DNA of 6,530 bases from Planctomicrobium sp. GTDB taxonomy: Bacteria > Planctomycetota > Planctomycetia > Planctomycetales > Planctomycetaceae. Where the stretch lies: the NCBI GenBank assembly GCA_018659505.1, contig JABJMI010000644.1, positions 1-6,530 on the forward strand. The letters are read 5' to 3'. A program made the position numbers and the translations under genes. The notes below the pieces were generated by a model that was not told the origin of the DNA, did no database searches, and saw only the letters and a program-made list of their open reading frames with translations. Shown in pieces: positions 1 to 5,290 of the stretch (positions are counted from its first letter, which is position 1; each line of letters starts with the position of its first letter).

Positions 1-67
1 AGTGACCTATTGGACATGCGATCTGACTGCGGAATACATCCGCCTGAATGCAGACTATACAACATGA
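1..67 (+). CDS. argJ: ArgJ, C-terminal end only (glutamate N-acetyltransferase / amino-acid acetyltransferase)
   Basis: The left edge cuts this gene; only the last 21 codons and the TGA stop at 65-67 remain, with codons starting at position 2. The peptide contains WTCDLT, then a short spacer, then IRLNADYTT at the very end. This matches the conserved ArgJ carboxyl terminus, which in known members has a W/G-C-DLT-x-x-Y-[IV]-[RK]-[IL]-NA-x-Y-x-T pattern ending at the stop. ArgJ is a cytoplasmic enzyme that moves the acetyl group from N-acetylornithine to glutamate, recycling acetyl groups in arginine synthesis; bifunctional forms also use acetyl-CoA. The catalytic Thr and autoproteolysis site lie outside the window, so activity class cannot be judged. 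The identification rests on a short tail, but that tail is distinctive. The next gene is on the same strand 121 bases on, and nothing suggests a functional link. Confidence 0.82.
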   Translation, partial: VTYWTCDLTAEYIRLNADYTT

Positions 68-109
68 AAATTGCGGTAAACTGACCTCAAAGCCGTATGA
101 ATTTGTCCT

Positions 110-151
110 TCAGGGTTGCCCCTGATAGAAATCTCGTCAACAATAGAGATT
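110..151 (+). terminator. Two tandem stem-loops after argJ (possible terminator or 5' leader structure)
   Basis: Stem-loop one is TCAGGG (110-115), loop TTGC, CCCTGA (120-125). Stem-loop two is AATCTC (130-135), a ten-base loop, GAGATT (146-151). Both stems are perfect 6-bp matches. Stem-loop two is followed by a moderately T-rich run (tacttattcttt) but not a clean T tract. They sit in the 121-base gap between the argJ stop and the response regulator start, so they could end argJ transcription or lie in the regulator's leader. Function is inferred only. Confidence 0.3.
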
Positions 152-188
152 ACTTATTCTTTGTGTAATGAATCACAGGTAATTACGA

Positions 189-1103
189 ATGGCAAGAATC
201 CTGGTCGTTGACGACAGCCTCGTTGATCTTCGATTGGCAAGTCGCCTCCTCGAAAAAAATCCAGACTGGGAAGTCTGTACAGCGAGGAACGGCAAGGAGG
301 GAATTGCGCAAGTTGAGTTGGAGATCCCGGATCTGATCGTGACCGATCTGAAAATGCCAGAGATGAACGGTCTCGAACTTGTAGAAGTTATCCGCAACGA
401 ATACCCACTGGTCCCTGTTGTCCTCATGACCGCCGGTGGTAGCGAAACAATTGCAGTCGACGCCTTGGAAAAAGGTGCAGCTAGTTACGTTCCTAAAAAT
501 GTCCTGGCAAACGAACTCGTTGATACCGTCGCAAGGATTCTTTCAACCTCGACTAAGCGTCGCAAACAACGAAGACTGCTCAACTATCTCACTTCGATGA
601 ATTATGTGCTGGAAAACGATCTCGATCTCATCTCCGCATTGGTGGCTGAAATTCGTGAAACAGTTCAACAACGCTGGATCTTCGATGAAAACGAAAGCCT
701 CCGACTGGCATCTGCTGTCGATGAAGCTTTGACGAATGCCTACTTCCACGGAAACCTAGAGGTCAGTTCGGACCTGCGAGAAGATGACCCGAATGCCTAT
801 CATGACTTAGCAAACGCTCGTCGAAAAGAAGATCCCTACCAAGAGCGGCTCATTCACGTGAACGTCGAACTGAGCCGTAAAGAAGTCGTCATCACCATCC
901 GTGATGAAGGACCAGGCTTCAATCCCGATGGTCTCCCCGACCCAACCATGCCTGGTTATCTCGAACGAGCGAGCGGTCGAGGCGTTCTCTTAATGAGAGC
1001 CTTTACCGACGACGTCCGCTACAACACCATCGGCAACGTCGTCGTCCTTAAAAAACGCTCATCAAAATCCCAAAACGGAAATTACGTTTTGGATGAGGCG
1101 TAG
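189..1103 (+). CDS. Response regulator with receiver domain fused to an RsbW-like HATPase (serine/anti-sigma kinase type)
   Basis: This is a 304-residue cytoplasmic signalling protein. Residues 1-118 form a CheY-type receiver: acidic pair D8-D9, phospho-acceptor D53 in VTDLKMPEMNG, switch T81 and K103. A basic linker (KRRKQRR, 123-129) leads to a GHKL ATPase. There the N box is DEALTNAYFHGNLE (178-191, with E179 and N183), the G1 box is DEGPGF (239-244), and the glycine-rich lid is SGRGVLLM (262-269). The ATPase resembles RsbW/SpoIIAB kinases rather than classical histidine kinases; no H box or dimerisation domain is seen. An insert at about 192-220 separates the N box from the G1 box. Such fusions are common in planctomycetes. 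The inferred role is that phosphorylation of D53 by an unlinked histidine kinase controls the ATPase, which would phosphorylate or sequester a STAS-domain partner; none is in this window. The ATG at 189 has AGG at 177-179 nine bases upstream and the receiver starts at once, which supports this start. Confidence 0.93.
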   Translation: MARILVVDDSLVDLRLASRLLEKNPDWEVCTARNGKEGIAQVELEIPDLIVTDLKMPEMNGLELVEVIRNEYPLVPVVLMTAGGSETIAVDALEKGAASYVPKNVLANELVDTVARILSTSTKRRKQRRLLNYLTSMNYVLENDLDLISALVAEIRETVQQRWIFDENESLRLASAVDEALTNAYFHGNLEVSSDLREDDPNAYHDLANARRKEDPYQERLIHVNVELSRKEVVITIRDEGPGFNPDGLPDPTMPGYLERASGRGVLLMRAFTDDVRYNTIGNVVVLKKRSSKSQNGNYVLDEA

Positions 1104-1145
1104 TAAACTATTGCTTTGAGACAAACTCGAACCTTTCTGACGGGG

Positions 1146-1177
1146 CTGTTGTCCACATTCCAAACGTGGACTCTCAG
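1146..1177 (+). other. Stem-loop between response regulator and acetyltransferase
   Basis: A perfect 6-bp stem, GTCCAC (1151-1156) with GTGGAC (1166-1171), has a 9-base loop. It extends by CTG (1146-1148) with CAG (1175-1177) across a small internal loop. No T tract follows, so it is a weak terminator candidate. It ends four bases before the GAAGG ribosome-binding sequence of the acetyltransferase and covers an alternative GTG start at 1166. It could therefore affect translation initiation; this is inference from position. Confidence 0.35.
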
Positions 1178-1180
1178 AAC

Positions 1181-1185
1181 GAAGG
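1181..1185 (+). promoter_or_regulatory. Ribosome binding site GAAGG that decides the acetyltransferase start
   Basis: GAAGG lies seven bases before the ATG at 1193, an ideal spacing and one of the better Shine-Dalgarno matches in this window. It lies inside the reading frame of the longer GTG version (from 1166), which has no comparable site and begins inside a stem-loop. This favours ATG 1193. Confidence 0.6.
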
Positions 1186-1192
1186 CATTCAG

Positions 1193-1648
1193 ATGCAACA
1201 GACCATCATCCAGGCCAACTTGGGGCATCTTGACGTGCTAGTGCCTTTATTCAACGAGTATCGGGTATTCTATGGTCGTGACAGCGATATAACGGAAAGT
1301 AGCCAATTCCTCACTGCTCGGTTGTCAGGCGGAGACTCCGTTCTATTCTTCGCAGTTGATGACGAAACACTCGACGGATTGGGCTTTGCTCAGCTCTATC
1401 CGTCATTCTCATCTATCGCGATGAAACGCATCTGGATACTTAACGATCTCTACGTCGCGGAGAACGCCCGCAGAACGGGAATCGGACGCCAACTGATGAA
1501 TAAGGTAGCGAACTTCGCACACTCATCAGGTGCTGTCCGTGTCGATTTGGCGACAGCTAAGAACAACATTCCTGCCAAGAATCTTTATTCGAAAGTAGGC
1601 TATGATCTGGACGGAATATTTGATCACTACAAATTGTCGATTGGATAA
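1193..1648 (+). CDS. GNAT-family N-acetyltransferase
   Basis: Taken from ATG 1193 this is a 151-residue protein, a normal single-domain GNAT length. The first strand and helix (QTIIQANLGHLDVLVPLFNEY, about 3-23) follow the family pattern. NDLYV (84-88) is the beta-4 strand, and RRTGIG (93-98) is the acetyl-CoA pyrophosphate loop (R/Q-x-x-G-x-G/A). The motif B region, AKNNIPAKNLYSKVGY, occupies 122-137. Family members move acetyl from acetyl-CoA to an amine on small molecules or proteins; the substrate cannot be told from sequence and no resistance context is present. An in-frame GTG at 1166 would add nine residues (160 in total) but lacks a ribosome binding site, so the shorter form is preferred. 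The gap to the response regulator is 89 bases with a stem-loop, so co-transcription is possible but uncertain. Confidence 0.9.
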   Translation: MQQTIIQANLGHLDVLVPLFNEYRVFYGRDSDITESSQFLTARLSGGDSVLFFAVDDETLDGLGFAQLYPSFSSIAMKRIWILNDLYVAENARRTGIGRQLMNKVANFAHSSGAVRVDLATAKNNIPAKNLYSKVGYDLDGIFDHYKLSIG

Positions 1649-1662
1649 GCAATATCCGGGTA

Positions 1663-1730
1663 ACAGCTTAAACACGGGAATGCTGGTGTCCAGTTATTAT
1701 GCTAATGTAAGTCACTGGTCCGTGTTCTGT
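1663..1730 (+). other. Long imperfect inverted repeat after the acetyltransferase
   Basis: ACAG (1663-1666) plus AACACGG (1671-1677) pairs with CCGTGTT (1720-1726) plus CTGT (1727-1730), leaving a four-base bulge (ctta). Inside, CCAG (1690-1693) can pair with CTGG (1715-1718). This is an 11-bp paired base around a 42-base interior, in the 113-base gap between the acetyltransferase stop and the next start. It has no terminal T tract. It could be a structured 3' end, a leader element of the next gene, or a recombination remnant. The pairing is seen; the role is unknown. Confidence 0.35.
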
Positions 1731-1761
1731 GAATCGAAAATTGCACGATCGTCAATAGAAC

Positions 1762-2106
1762 ATGAAGTTTGAAAAAACATTCTCCGCTATTGAAAGCGAA
1801 CAGTTCAACGAAATCCTATTCGCTGAGTTGAGAACCTATGTGTTCGTCATGGATGTCCGCGGTCTTACAAGGTGCGGAGGTCATGCCAGTGACCCGGAGC
1901 TTGTCTCAGTCAGCTCGGATTCACTCGACGATAAAGAACTGACTGTCGAGTGTGAAATCAAATTCAGCGACGGCTCAGCATTAGACTGCTCTGGTCAATG
2001 TGGCGGGGACGTCACGCAACGTACAGAAGTCTTAAGAATCAAAGTTTCTCGACGAACCGGCAACGCAAGTTGGGAAACTCTCGATGGTGTCATCGCAGGC
2101 TATTAA
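1762..2106 (+). CDS. Hypothetical protein, 114 residues, not recognised
   Basis: I do not recognise a family. The protein is soluble-looking, with no signal peptide or membrane segment, and is acidic in its middle. The N-terminal part (about 1-35) could be helix then strand, and the remainder alternates hydrophobic and polar residues as in a small beta-rich fold. It has four cysteines, C38, C64, C76 and C80, in short glycine-containing contexts (CGGH at 38-41, CSGQCGG at 76-82). These could bind a metal or form disulfides, but no known motif is matched. The start is ATG 1762 with no clear Shine-Dalgarno sequence. The next ATG at codon 30 would leave a much shorter product. Support that it is a real gene comes from a relic at 4120-4196 that matches its last codons in frame (SR-G-SWE-LD-VI pattern). 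It ends 72 bases before the convergent LssY-domain gene's stop. Confidence 0.6.
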   Translation: MKFEKTFSAIESEQFNEILFAELRTYVFVMDVRGLTRCGGHASDPELVSVSSDSLDDKELTVECEIKFSDGSALDCSGQCGGDVTQRTEVLRIKVSRRTGNASWETLDGVIAGY

Positions 2107-2124
2107 CGATTCATCGTTTCGCAG
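2047..2124 (+). repeat. Imperfect direct repeat, copy 1 (3' end of the 114-residue gene plus downstream bases)
   Basis: This segment covers the last 19 codons, the TAA stop and 18 following bases. It aligns with 4120-4196 at about 60 of 78 columns with one single-base gap (hand alignment). The final 19 bases, ACGATTCATCGTTTCGCAG (2106-2124), are identical in both copies although 18 of them are non-coding. The 19-mer contains a short palindrome, CGAT-TC-ATCG. Confidence 0.8.
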
Positions 2125-2138
2125 TTCAAATGGCACTG

Positions 2139-2167
2139 TTAGCCGCAGACTTAAAGTGTCCGGCTAA
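2139..2167 (+). terminator. Stem-loop between convergent genes (possible two-way terminator)
   Basis: TTAGCCG (2139-2145) and CGGCTAA (2161-2167) are perfect 7-bp inverted repeats, and the interior can pair further (ACTT with AAGT). It sits between the stop of the 114-residue gene (2106, + strand) and the stop of the LssY-domain gene (2179, - strand), where a shared terminator is expected. No strong T run follows on either strand, so intrinsic termination is not proven. Confidence 0.45.
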
Positions 2168-2188
2168 AGAGATGAAATTTACTCTTTA
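2165..2188. other. Second, overlapping stem-loop at the convergent junction
   Basis: TAAAGAG (2165-2171) and CTCTTTA (2182-2188) form a perfect 7-bp AT-rich stem with a ten-base loop. It overlaps three bases of the preceding stem (2165-2167), so the two are at least partly exclusive, and it includes the last codons of the LssY-domain gene on the - strand. It may help end transcription. Confidence 0.35.
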
Positions 2189-2937
2189 CTAATTTCTCCG
2201 ACAAAGAGGCTTCTATCGGTATGCCATTTATCTCCGCCGCCATTTCTGCCTTCTAGTTCTGTATGAAAATCTGGAATCAACTTTGAGGATTGCAGCATAT
2301 CGGTGCTTTCCAAATCTTGCATCACATGATCCCGCTCGACATCGACATCACCTGCAATGTGATGCGTAATTTGACCTGTCGTATGACTGAGTCCGACTCG
2401 CGCATCATATGTGGCTGACCCGAGCCAAATTGTACGACCCTGCTCATCAGCTTTGTCGTATTTCCAAAAACGCACATGATGCCGTTTACTCGGATCTTCA
2501 CCAACCGGTTGTTCGAAAGCGAGATCTTCTTTTCTTCCGAAGAGGTAAAGGCTACTCACAGGAGCTTTGTCATAAGTTCGTTTGAGAACTGTGTCCGCTG
2601 CAATTTTGATGTCACTTCGAAACCCTAATGCATCGGCGGGATACCAATTGGCTGCCGCCATGATTACTTCAACCTCTGTCCGACTCCCGATCAAGGCGAC
2701 GTTCAACGGGTCTCCCGGATGACCATCACCTGTTTTGGTAATTCTGGGGCTGCTATCCAGTTCAGGATGACGGTCAGAGTAACCTTTCCAAAGTAACGGA
2801 ACGAACAAATATGCAATGACAAAGTAGACGATGAGGGCGGTGGAAATTCGATAAGAAATTCGTTTCAGAAAAGCTGATTGTTTACGAACCGGTTGAGTCT
2901 CAGAGCCTTCCGAGGTCTTATCTTCTACGTCAGTCAT
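2179..2937 (-). CDS. Membrane-anchored LssY C-terminal-domain protein
   Basis: This 252-residue protein has a polar, charged N-terminus, one hydrophobic segment at about 31-50 (ISTALIVYFVIAYLFVPLLW), and a soluble domain of about 200 residues. That domain matches my knowledge of the LssY_C family. It has PLNVALIGS then EV-x-x-x-M-x-A-A-x-W-x-PAD (77-102), SSLYLFGR-x-ED-x-AFEQ (128-143), RHHVRFW (152-158), WLGSATYD (171-178), and ITHHI then DVDVERD (190-203). In other bacteria the domain occurs at the end of LssY-like proteins with PAP2 phosphatase or SNARE-associated membrane parts; here it has only a single anchor, so it is a stand-alone form. Its biochemical role is not established. The basic KRISYR before the segment suggests an N-in orientation, placing the domain outside the cytoplasm (inference). 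Start ATG 2937 overlaps by 8 bases a possible short ORF that ends at 2930. No good Shine-Dalgarno sequence is seen, which fits coupled translation. Confidence 0.85.
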   Translation of the reverse strand: MTDVEDKTSEGSETQPVRKQSAFLKRISYRISTALIVYFVIAYLFVPLLWKGYSDRHPELDSSPRITKTGDGHPGDPLNVALIGSRTEVEVIMAAANWYPADALGFRSDIKIAADTVLKRTYDKAPVSSLYLFGRKEDLAFEQPVGEDPSKRHHVRFWKYDKADEQGRTIWLGSATYDARVGLSHTTGQITHHIAGDVDVERDHVMQDLESTDMLQSSKLIPDFHTELEGRNGGGDKWHTDRSLFVGEISKE

Positions 2938-3052
2938 GTATTATTGACTCTGAAACAAAGAGAAAGATCGATCCGGTCAGCGCAAACTGAATCCAAAACA
3001 AGTAGAGATCGAAGCGATGTGCTTGCTGTTGGAAAATAAAATAATAGTTCAA
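2930..3052 (-). CDS. Possible 40-residue single-pass membrane peptide between methyltransferase and LssY-domain genes
   Basis: This is an open frame in the 123-base gap between two - strand genes. It starts at TTG 3052, eight bases after the methyltransferase stop, and ends at TGA 2930-2932, overlapping the LssY-domain ATG by eight bases (ATGACTGA). The peptide has a polar part with QQQAHR (8-13), then a hydrophobic stretch LYLFWIQFALTGSIFLFV (16-33) bordered by charged residues, and ends SESIIHD. That is the look of a small single-pass membrane protein with aromatic residues at the interface. The tight spacing on both sides argues for translational coupling. Against it, the start is a TTG with no clear Shine-Dalgarno sequence, there is no ATG in frame, the length is short, and I know no homologue. 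It could be chance, since the frame is open back to 3115. Confidence 0.42.
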   Translation of the reverse strand: MNYYFIFQQQAHRFDLYLFWIQFALTGSIFLFVSESIIHD

Positions 3053-3060
3053 AACAAATC

Positions 3061-4068
3061 TTACTCGAATCCAGCTTTCAGCAAACCTTCGAACCCTGCT
3101 TTTAAGGCACGGGCGTCATAGCCCTGCTTCTTCAAGAGTTCCGCAGCGGAGACCGAGCGAACGCCAGACCGGCAATGTGTATAGATGATTTGGTCTGCGG
3201 GTAAGTTTAACTCTTTGACTTTGTTCTTTAACTCGAGTTCCTGCATGACACTCAACGGGGATAATTTAGCAGATTTGAGATGTCCCGCCTTCCATTCTCT
3301 TTCTTCACGAACATCTAGCAGAATGGCGGTCTTGTTGTCTAAGTTTTCTTTGACGGCTTCGTACGAATCCGTTGTGTGTCCTTCTGGTGTTGTCCGCTGA
3401 CTTTTCTTGAATGTCATGAAATACGACGTTTCAAGAAAATCTTTTTCAGAAGCAACTTCAAATCCACTTTGCTTGATCTCGTTGACAAAAACATCCTGAC
3501 CGGCACGCAGATGCCCTAATATCCAGTCCGAGCTCTTACCTTCTTCGCGGTGGAATTCGACGAGAACAACCCTTCCGTTCGGCTTCAATGCTTTCCAGAT
3601 TGATCGCATTGTTTTGTAAGGAAATTCAAAATGATGATACGTGTCACAGACGAAGACCAAGTCGATTGAATCATCAGGTAACTCAACGGAGTCTGCCAAA
3701 CAAACCTGACCGCGAACATTTGTGAATCCCTCTTCTCGCGCACTCGAAACAGCATGGTCAACAAACTCTTTCGCAATGTCGACTGCGATCACTGTCCCAT
3801 CTGCACCGTTCGCCTTCGCAAGTAACCGAGTGAACAGACCTGTCCCTGCGCCGACATCTGCGATCGTTATACCAGGCTCAATACCGGCTGATTTAATGAT
3901 CTGATGCCGATGGTCGTAAACCTCCCGTCCTTCTCGTTCGAAGCGTTCCGCAAATCTAGAAACTTCAGGTTCTTGAAATGCCTTATTGATCCCAGGATTC
4001 ACGCTCTTCTGCTGAGCGAAACCATACTGCGAGAATGTAAGAACGAGGCAAAGGACAATCATTTTCAT
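3061..4068 (-). CDS. Signal-peptide-bearing SAM methyltransferase fused to a C-terminal rhodanese domain
   Basis: This is a 335-residue protein in three parts. Residues 1-18 look like a Sec signal peptide (hydrophobic core IVLCLVLTF, probable cleavage GFA-QQ). Residues about 45-222 form a class I methyltransferase. Its glycine-rich SAM loop is ADVGAGTGLF (70-79), the acidic ribose-binding strand end is AVDI (95-98), and the motif IV region is FVCDTYHHFEFP (139-150). PNGRVVLVEFHR lies at 163-174. Residues about 233-335 form a rhodanese domain with LDVREEREWKAGHL (251-264) and active-site C299 in HCRSGVRS (298-305), the six-residue persulfide loop. The very end repeats LKAGFEG/LKAGFE. Planctomycetes carry many exported-looking relatives of this methyltransferase type (recall, not checked). 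The substrate is unknown, and a SAM enzyme outside the cytoplasm would be odd, so the signal may be misread. The start is ATG 4068; ATG 4062 (codon 3) is an alternative. The next coding sequence upstream in transcription (WD40) is 142 bases away. Confidence 0.9.
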   Translation of the reverse strand: MKMIVLCLVLTFSQYGFAQQKSVNPGINKAFQEPEVSRFAERFEREGREVYDHRHQIIKSAGIEPGITIADVGAGTGLFTRLLAKANGADGTVIAVDIAKEFVDHAVSSAREEGFTNVRGQVCLADSVELPDDSIDLVFVCDTYHHFEFPYKTMRSIWKALKPNGRVVLVEFHREEGKSSDWILGHLRAGQDVFVNEIKQSGFEVASEKDFLETSYFMTFKKSQRTTPEGHTTDSYEAVKENLDNKTAILLDVREEREWKAGHLKSAKLSPLSVMQELELKNKVKELNLPADQIIYTHCRSGVRSVSAAELLKKQGYDARALKAGFEGLLKAGFE

Positions 4069-4119
4069 CGAAATATCATTCAGTAGGTTGTGAGGGGCGT
4101 ATGTGTTTCGGGTTGAATC

Positions 4120-4196
4120 TCAAGAAAAAGCGGCAGCGTAAGTTGGGAAATTTTAGACTGTGTGATTCTGGCTTTTGACGATTCATCGTTTCGCAG
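4120..4196 (+). pseudogene. Relic of the 3' end of a gene like the 114-residue protein (direct repeat, copy 2)
   Basis: Read on the + strand this stretch encodes SRKSGSVSWEILDCVILAF. It lines up without gaps with the last codons of the 114-residue gene (SRRTGNASWETLDGVIAGY) for about 16 codons, then loses one base and with it the stop. The last 19 bases (4178-4196) equal 2106-2124 exactly. An in-frame TGA lies just upstream (4114-4116) and nothing upstream resembles the rest of the gene, so only a tail is left. It occupies most of the 142-base gap between the - strand WD40 gene (stop 4211) and methyltransferase gene (start 4068). It must also lie within the latter's 5' region. Confidence 0.72.
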
Positions 4197-4210
4197 CAGG
4201 AATAGAATTA

Positions 4211-5227
4211 TTACGACTTATCTTCCTGAATTAACTCAAAGCGATTGATGCGATTGTGACCAGCAGTATAAAATTTCGAGCCGTTTTCATCGACGACGGC
4301 AGCGTGGATGTGTCCGCTGCTTTCTGCTTGTGCGATGACTTTGGTTTCAGCTAAATCATACAGGTTTACAAAGCCTTTGTGATCGCCTCCGAACCCGAAT
4401 AACGTATTCCCATCTGCTCGCCAATGAATCTGTTCGATGAGCCCTTTCTTTTCTTCGTCTTCAATAACGATTGGTTCTTTCTCATAGTTCCATTCGAAGA
4501 CTTCCAATCGTGAGGGACCTCCCAAGTGGTCGATATTGCCAATCTTCCCAATCCCGCCGACAGCCAGCCGAGTTCCATCTGGTGAGAATCCCAGGCTTCG
4601 TATTCCACCAATGGAATGCCGCCGTGCATTAGGATCCCAGGTATACATCCCGGGGGTTTCAACTTCTCCGAGTTTTTCAAAGGTCTCGGAATCCCAGATT
4701 GCGACATGTCCGACACGATCTCCGGTCGCGATCAACTTGCCATCATCCGAAACTGCAACGGCATACAGCATAGATGGGTAGTGATGTGGAGTCAGTGCTG
4801 CGTGATCCGTAAACGACTTGATCAGGTCACCTGTTTGAGCATCCCAGACTTTGCATTGCATGTCGTCTGCAACAGAAACAATTCTTCGTTGATCGGGGGT
4901 TGCTACGATGCAGCGAATCCAACGGTCATGAGCTGGAATCTTTCGGAGTGGAGTTCCTTCTAAATGATCCCACCAGATAAGAGAACCATCATAGCTACCG
5001 GTAACGAGAGTATGGTCGATTCTTGTCATTCCAGTCACATAACTATTGTGACCTTCGCCAGTGAACACTTGACGTTCCGGCTTCTCTTGACTGGCATCAA
5101 AGCTGTAAACCTGAAAATCAGAACTTCCTACATATAACTGTTCGCTCTCGGGAGAACGTTCAATCGAGAAAAGAATATCCTGACTCGACCAGTCACCAGT
5201 TCGTTCGATTTTATAAGCTTCAGACAT
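4211..5227 (-). CDS. WD40-repeat beta-propeller protein
   Basis: From ATG 5227 this is 338 residues, the right size for one six- to seven-bladed propeller. Recognisable repeat units include GEGHNSYVTGM ending LIWWD (58-87), IPAHDRWIRCI ending CKVWD (97-129), SMLYAVAVSDDGKLIATGD ending VAIWD (152-179), GGIRSLGFSPDGTRLAVGG ending VFEWN (207-247), GLIEQIHWRADGNTLFGFG ending VNLYD (262-291), and GHIHAAVVDENGSKFYTAG ending INRFEL (305-332). Blades 4 and 5 carry longer insertions (TWDPNARRHS at 196-205, IGNIDHLGG at 229-237). No signal peptide, membrane segment or catalytic motif is seen, so it is probably a cytoplasmic binding scaffold. An in-frame GTG at 5236 would add three residues but has no better ribosome site. 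It follows the DUF1501 gene by 63 bases on the same strand, an arrangement typical of planctomycetes, where WD40, DUF1501 and DUF1549/DUF1553 genes cluster. The partner is unknown. Confidence 0.92.
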   Translation of the reverse strand: MSEAYKIERTGDWSSQDILFSIERSPESEQLYVGSSDFQVYSFDASQEKPERQVFTGEGHNSYVTGMTRIDHTLVTGSYDGSLIWWDHLEGTPLRKIPAHDRWIRCIVATPDQRRIVSVADDMQCKVWDAQTGDLIKSFTDHAALTPHHYPSMLYAVAVSDDGKLIATGDRVGHVAIWDSETFEKLGEVETPGMYTWDPNARRHSIGGIRSLGFSPDGTRLAVGGIGKIGNIDHLGGPSRLEVFEWNYEKEPIVIEDEEKKGLIEQIHWRADGNTLFGFGGDHKGFVNLYDLAETKVIAQAESSGHIHAAVVDENGSKFYTAGHNRINRFELIQEDKS

Positions 5228-5290
5228 GATTAGCACACCGAGAAATAGTCAGTTTAGAGAGTATGAAGACTGAGTCAGAAAGAGTTTCAC

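Noticed and set aside
1..84. Frame 1 reading open from the left edge to TGA at 82-84 as an upstream gene tail
   Set aside because: The frame starting at base 2 gives the distinctive ArgJ terminus, and both cannot be the main gene.
103..131. Possible promoter TTGTCC (103-108) with TAGAAA (126-131), 17-base spacing, before the response regulator
   Set aside because: Each box matches only four of six consensus bases, the spacer is a hairpin, and planctomycete promoters are not reliably predicted this way.
1663..1730. Insertion-sequence terminal inverted repeats
   Set aside because: Only 42 bases lie between the outer arms, there is no transposase and there are no target duplications.
2139..2167. 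Integron attC-like site (GTTAGCC inverted repeat next to a small hypothetical gene and a GNAT gene)
   Set aside because: The arms do not fit the GTTRRRY / RYYYAAC core consensus, and there is no second site or integrase. An inverted repeat between convergent genes is explained more simply as a terminator.
1998..2192. Overlapping + strand frame of 64 codons across the end of the 114-residue gene
   Set aside because: It is a shadow frame: most of it overlaps the better-supported gene, its C-terminal part crosses the convergent stem-loops, and the relic at 4120-4196 matches the other frame.
3061..3105. Repeated LKAGFEG / LKAGFE at the end of the rhodanese domain as a recent tandem duplication
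   Set aside because: The two units use different codons and the repeat sits at the natural end of a rhodanese fold, so it is probably ordinary sequence.
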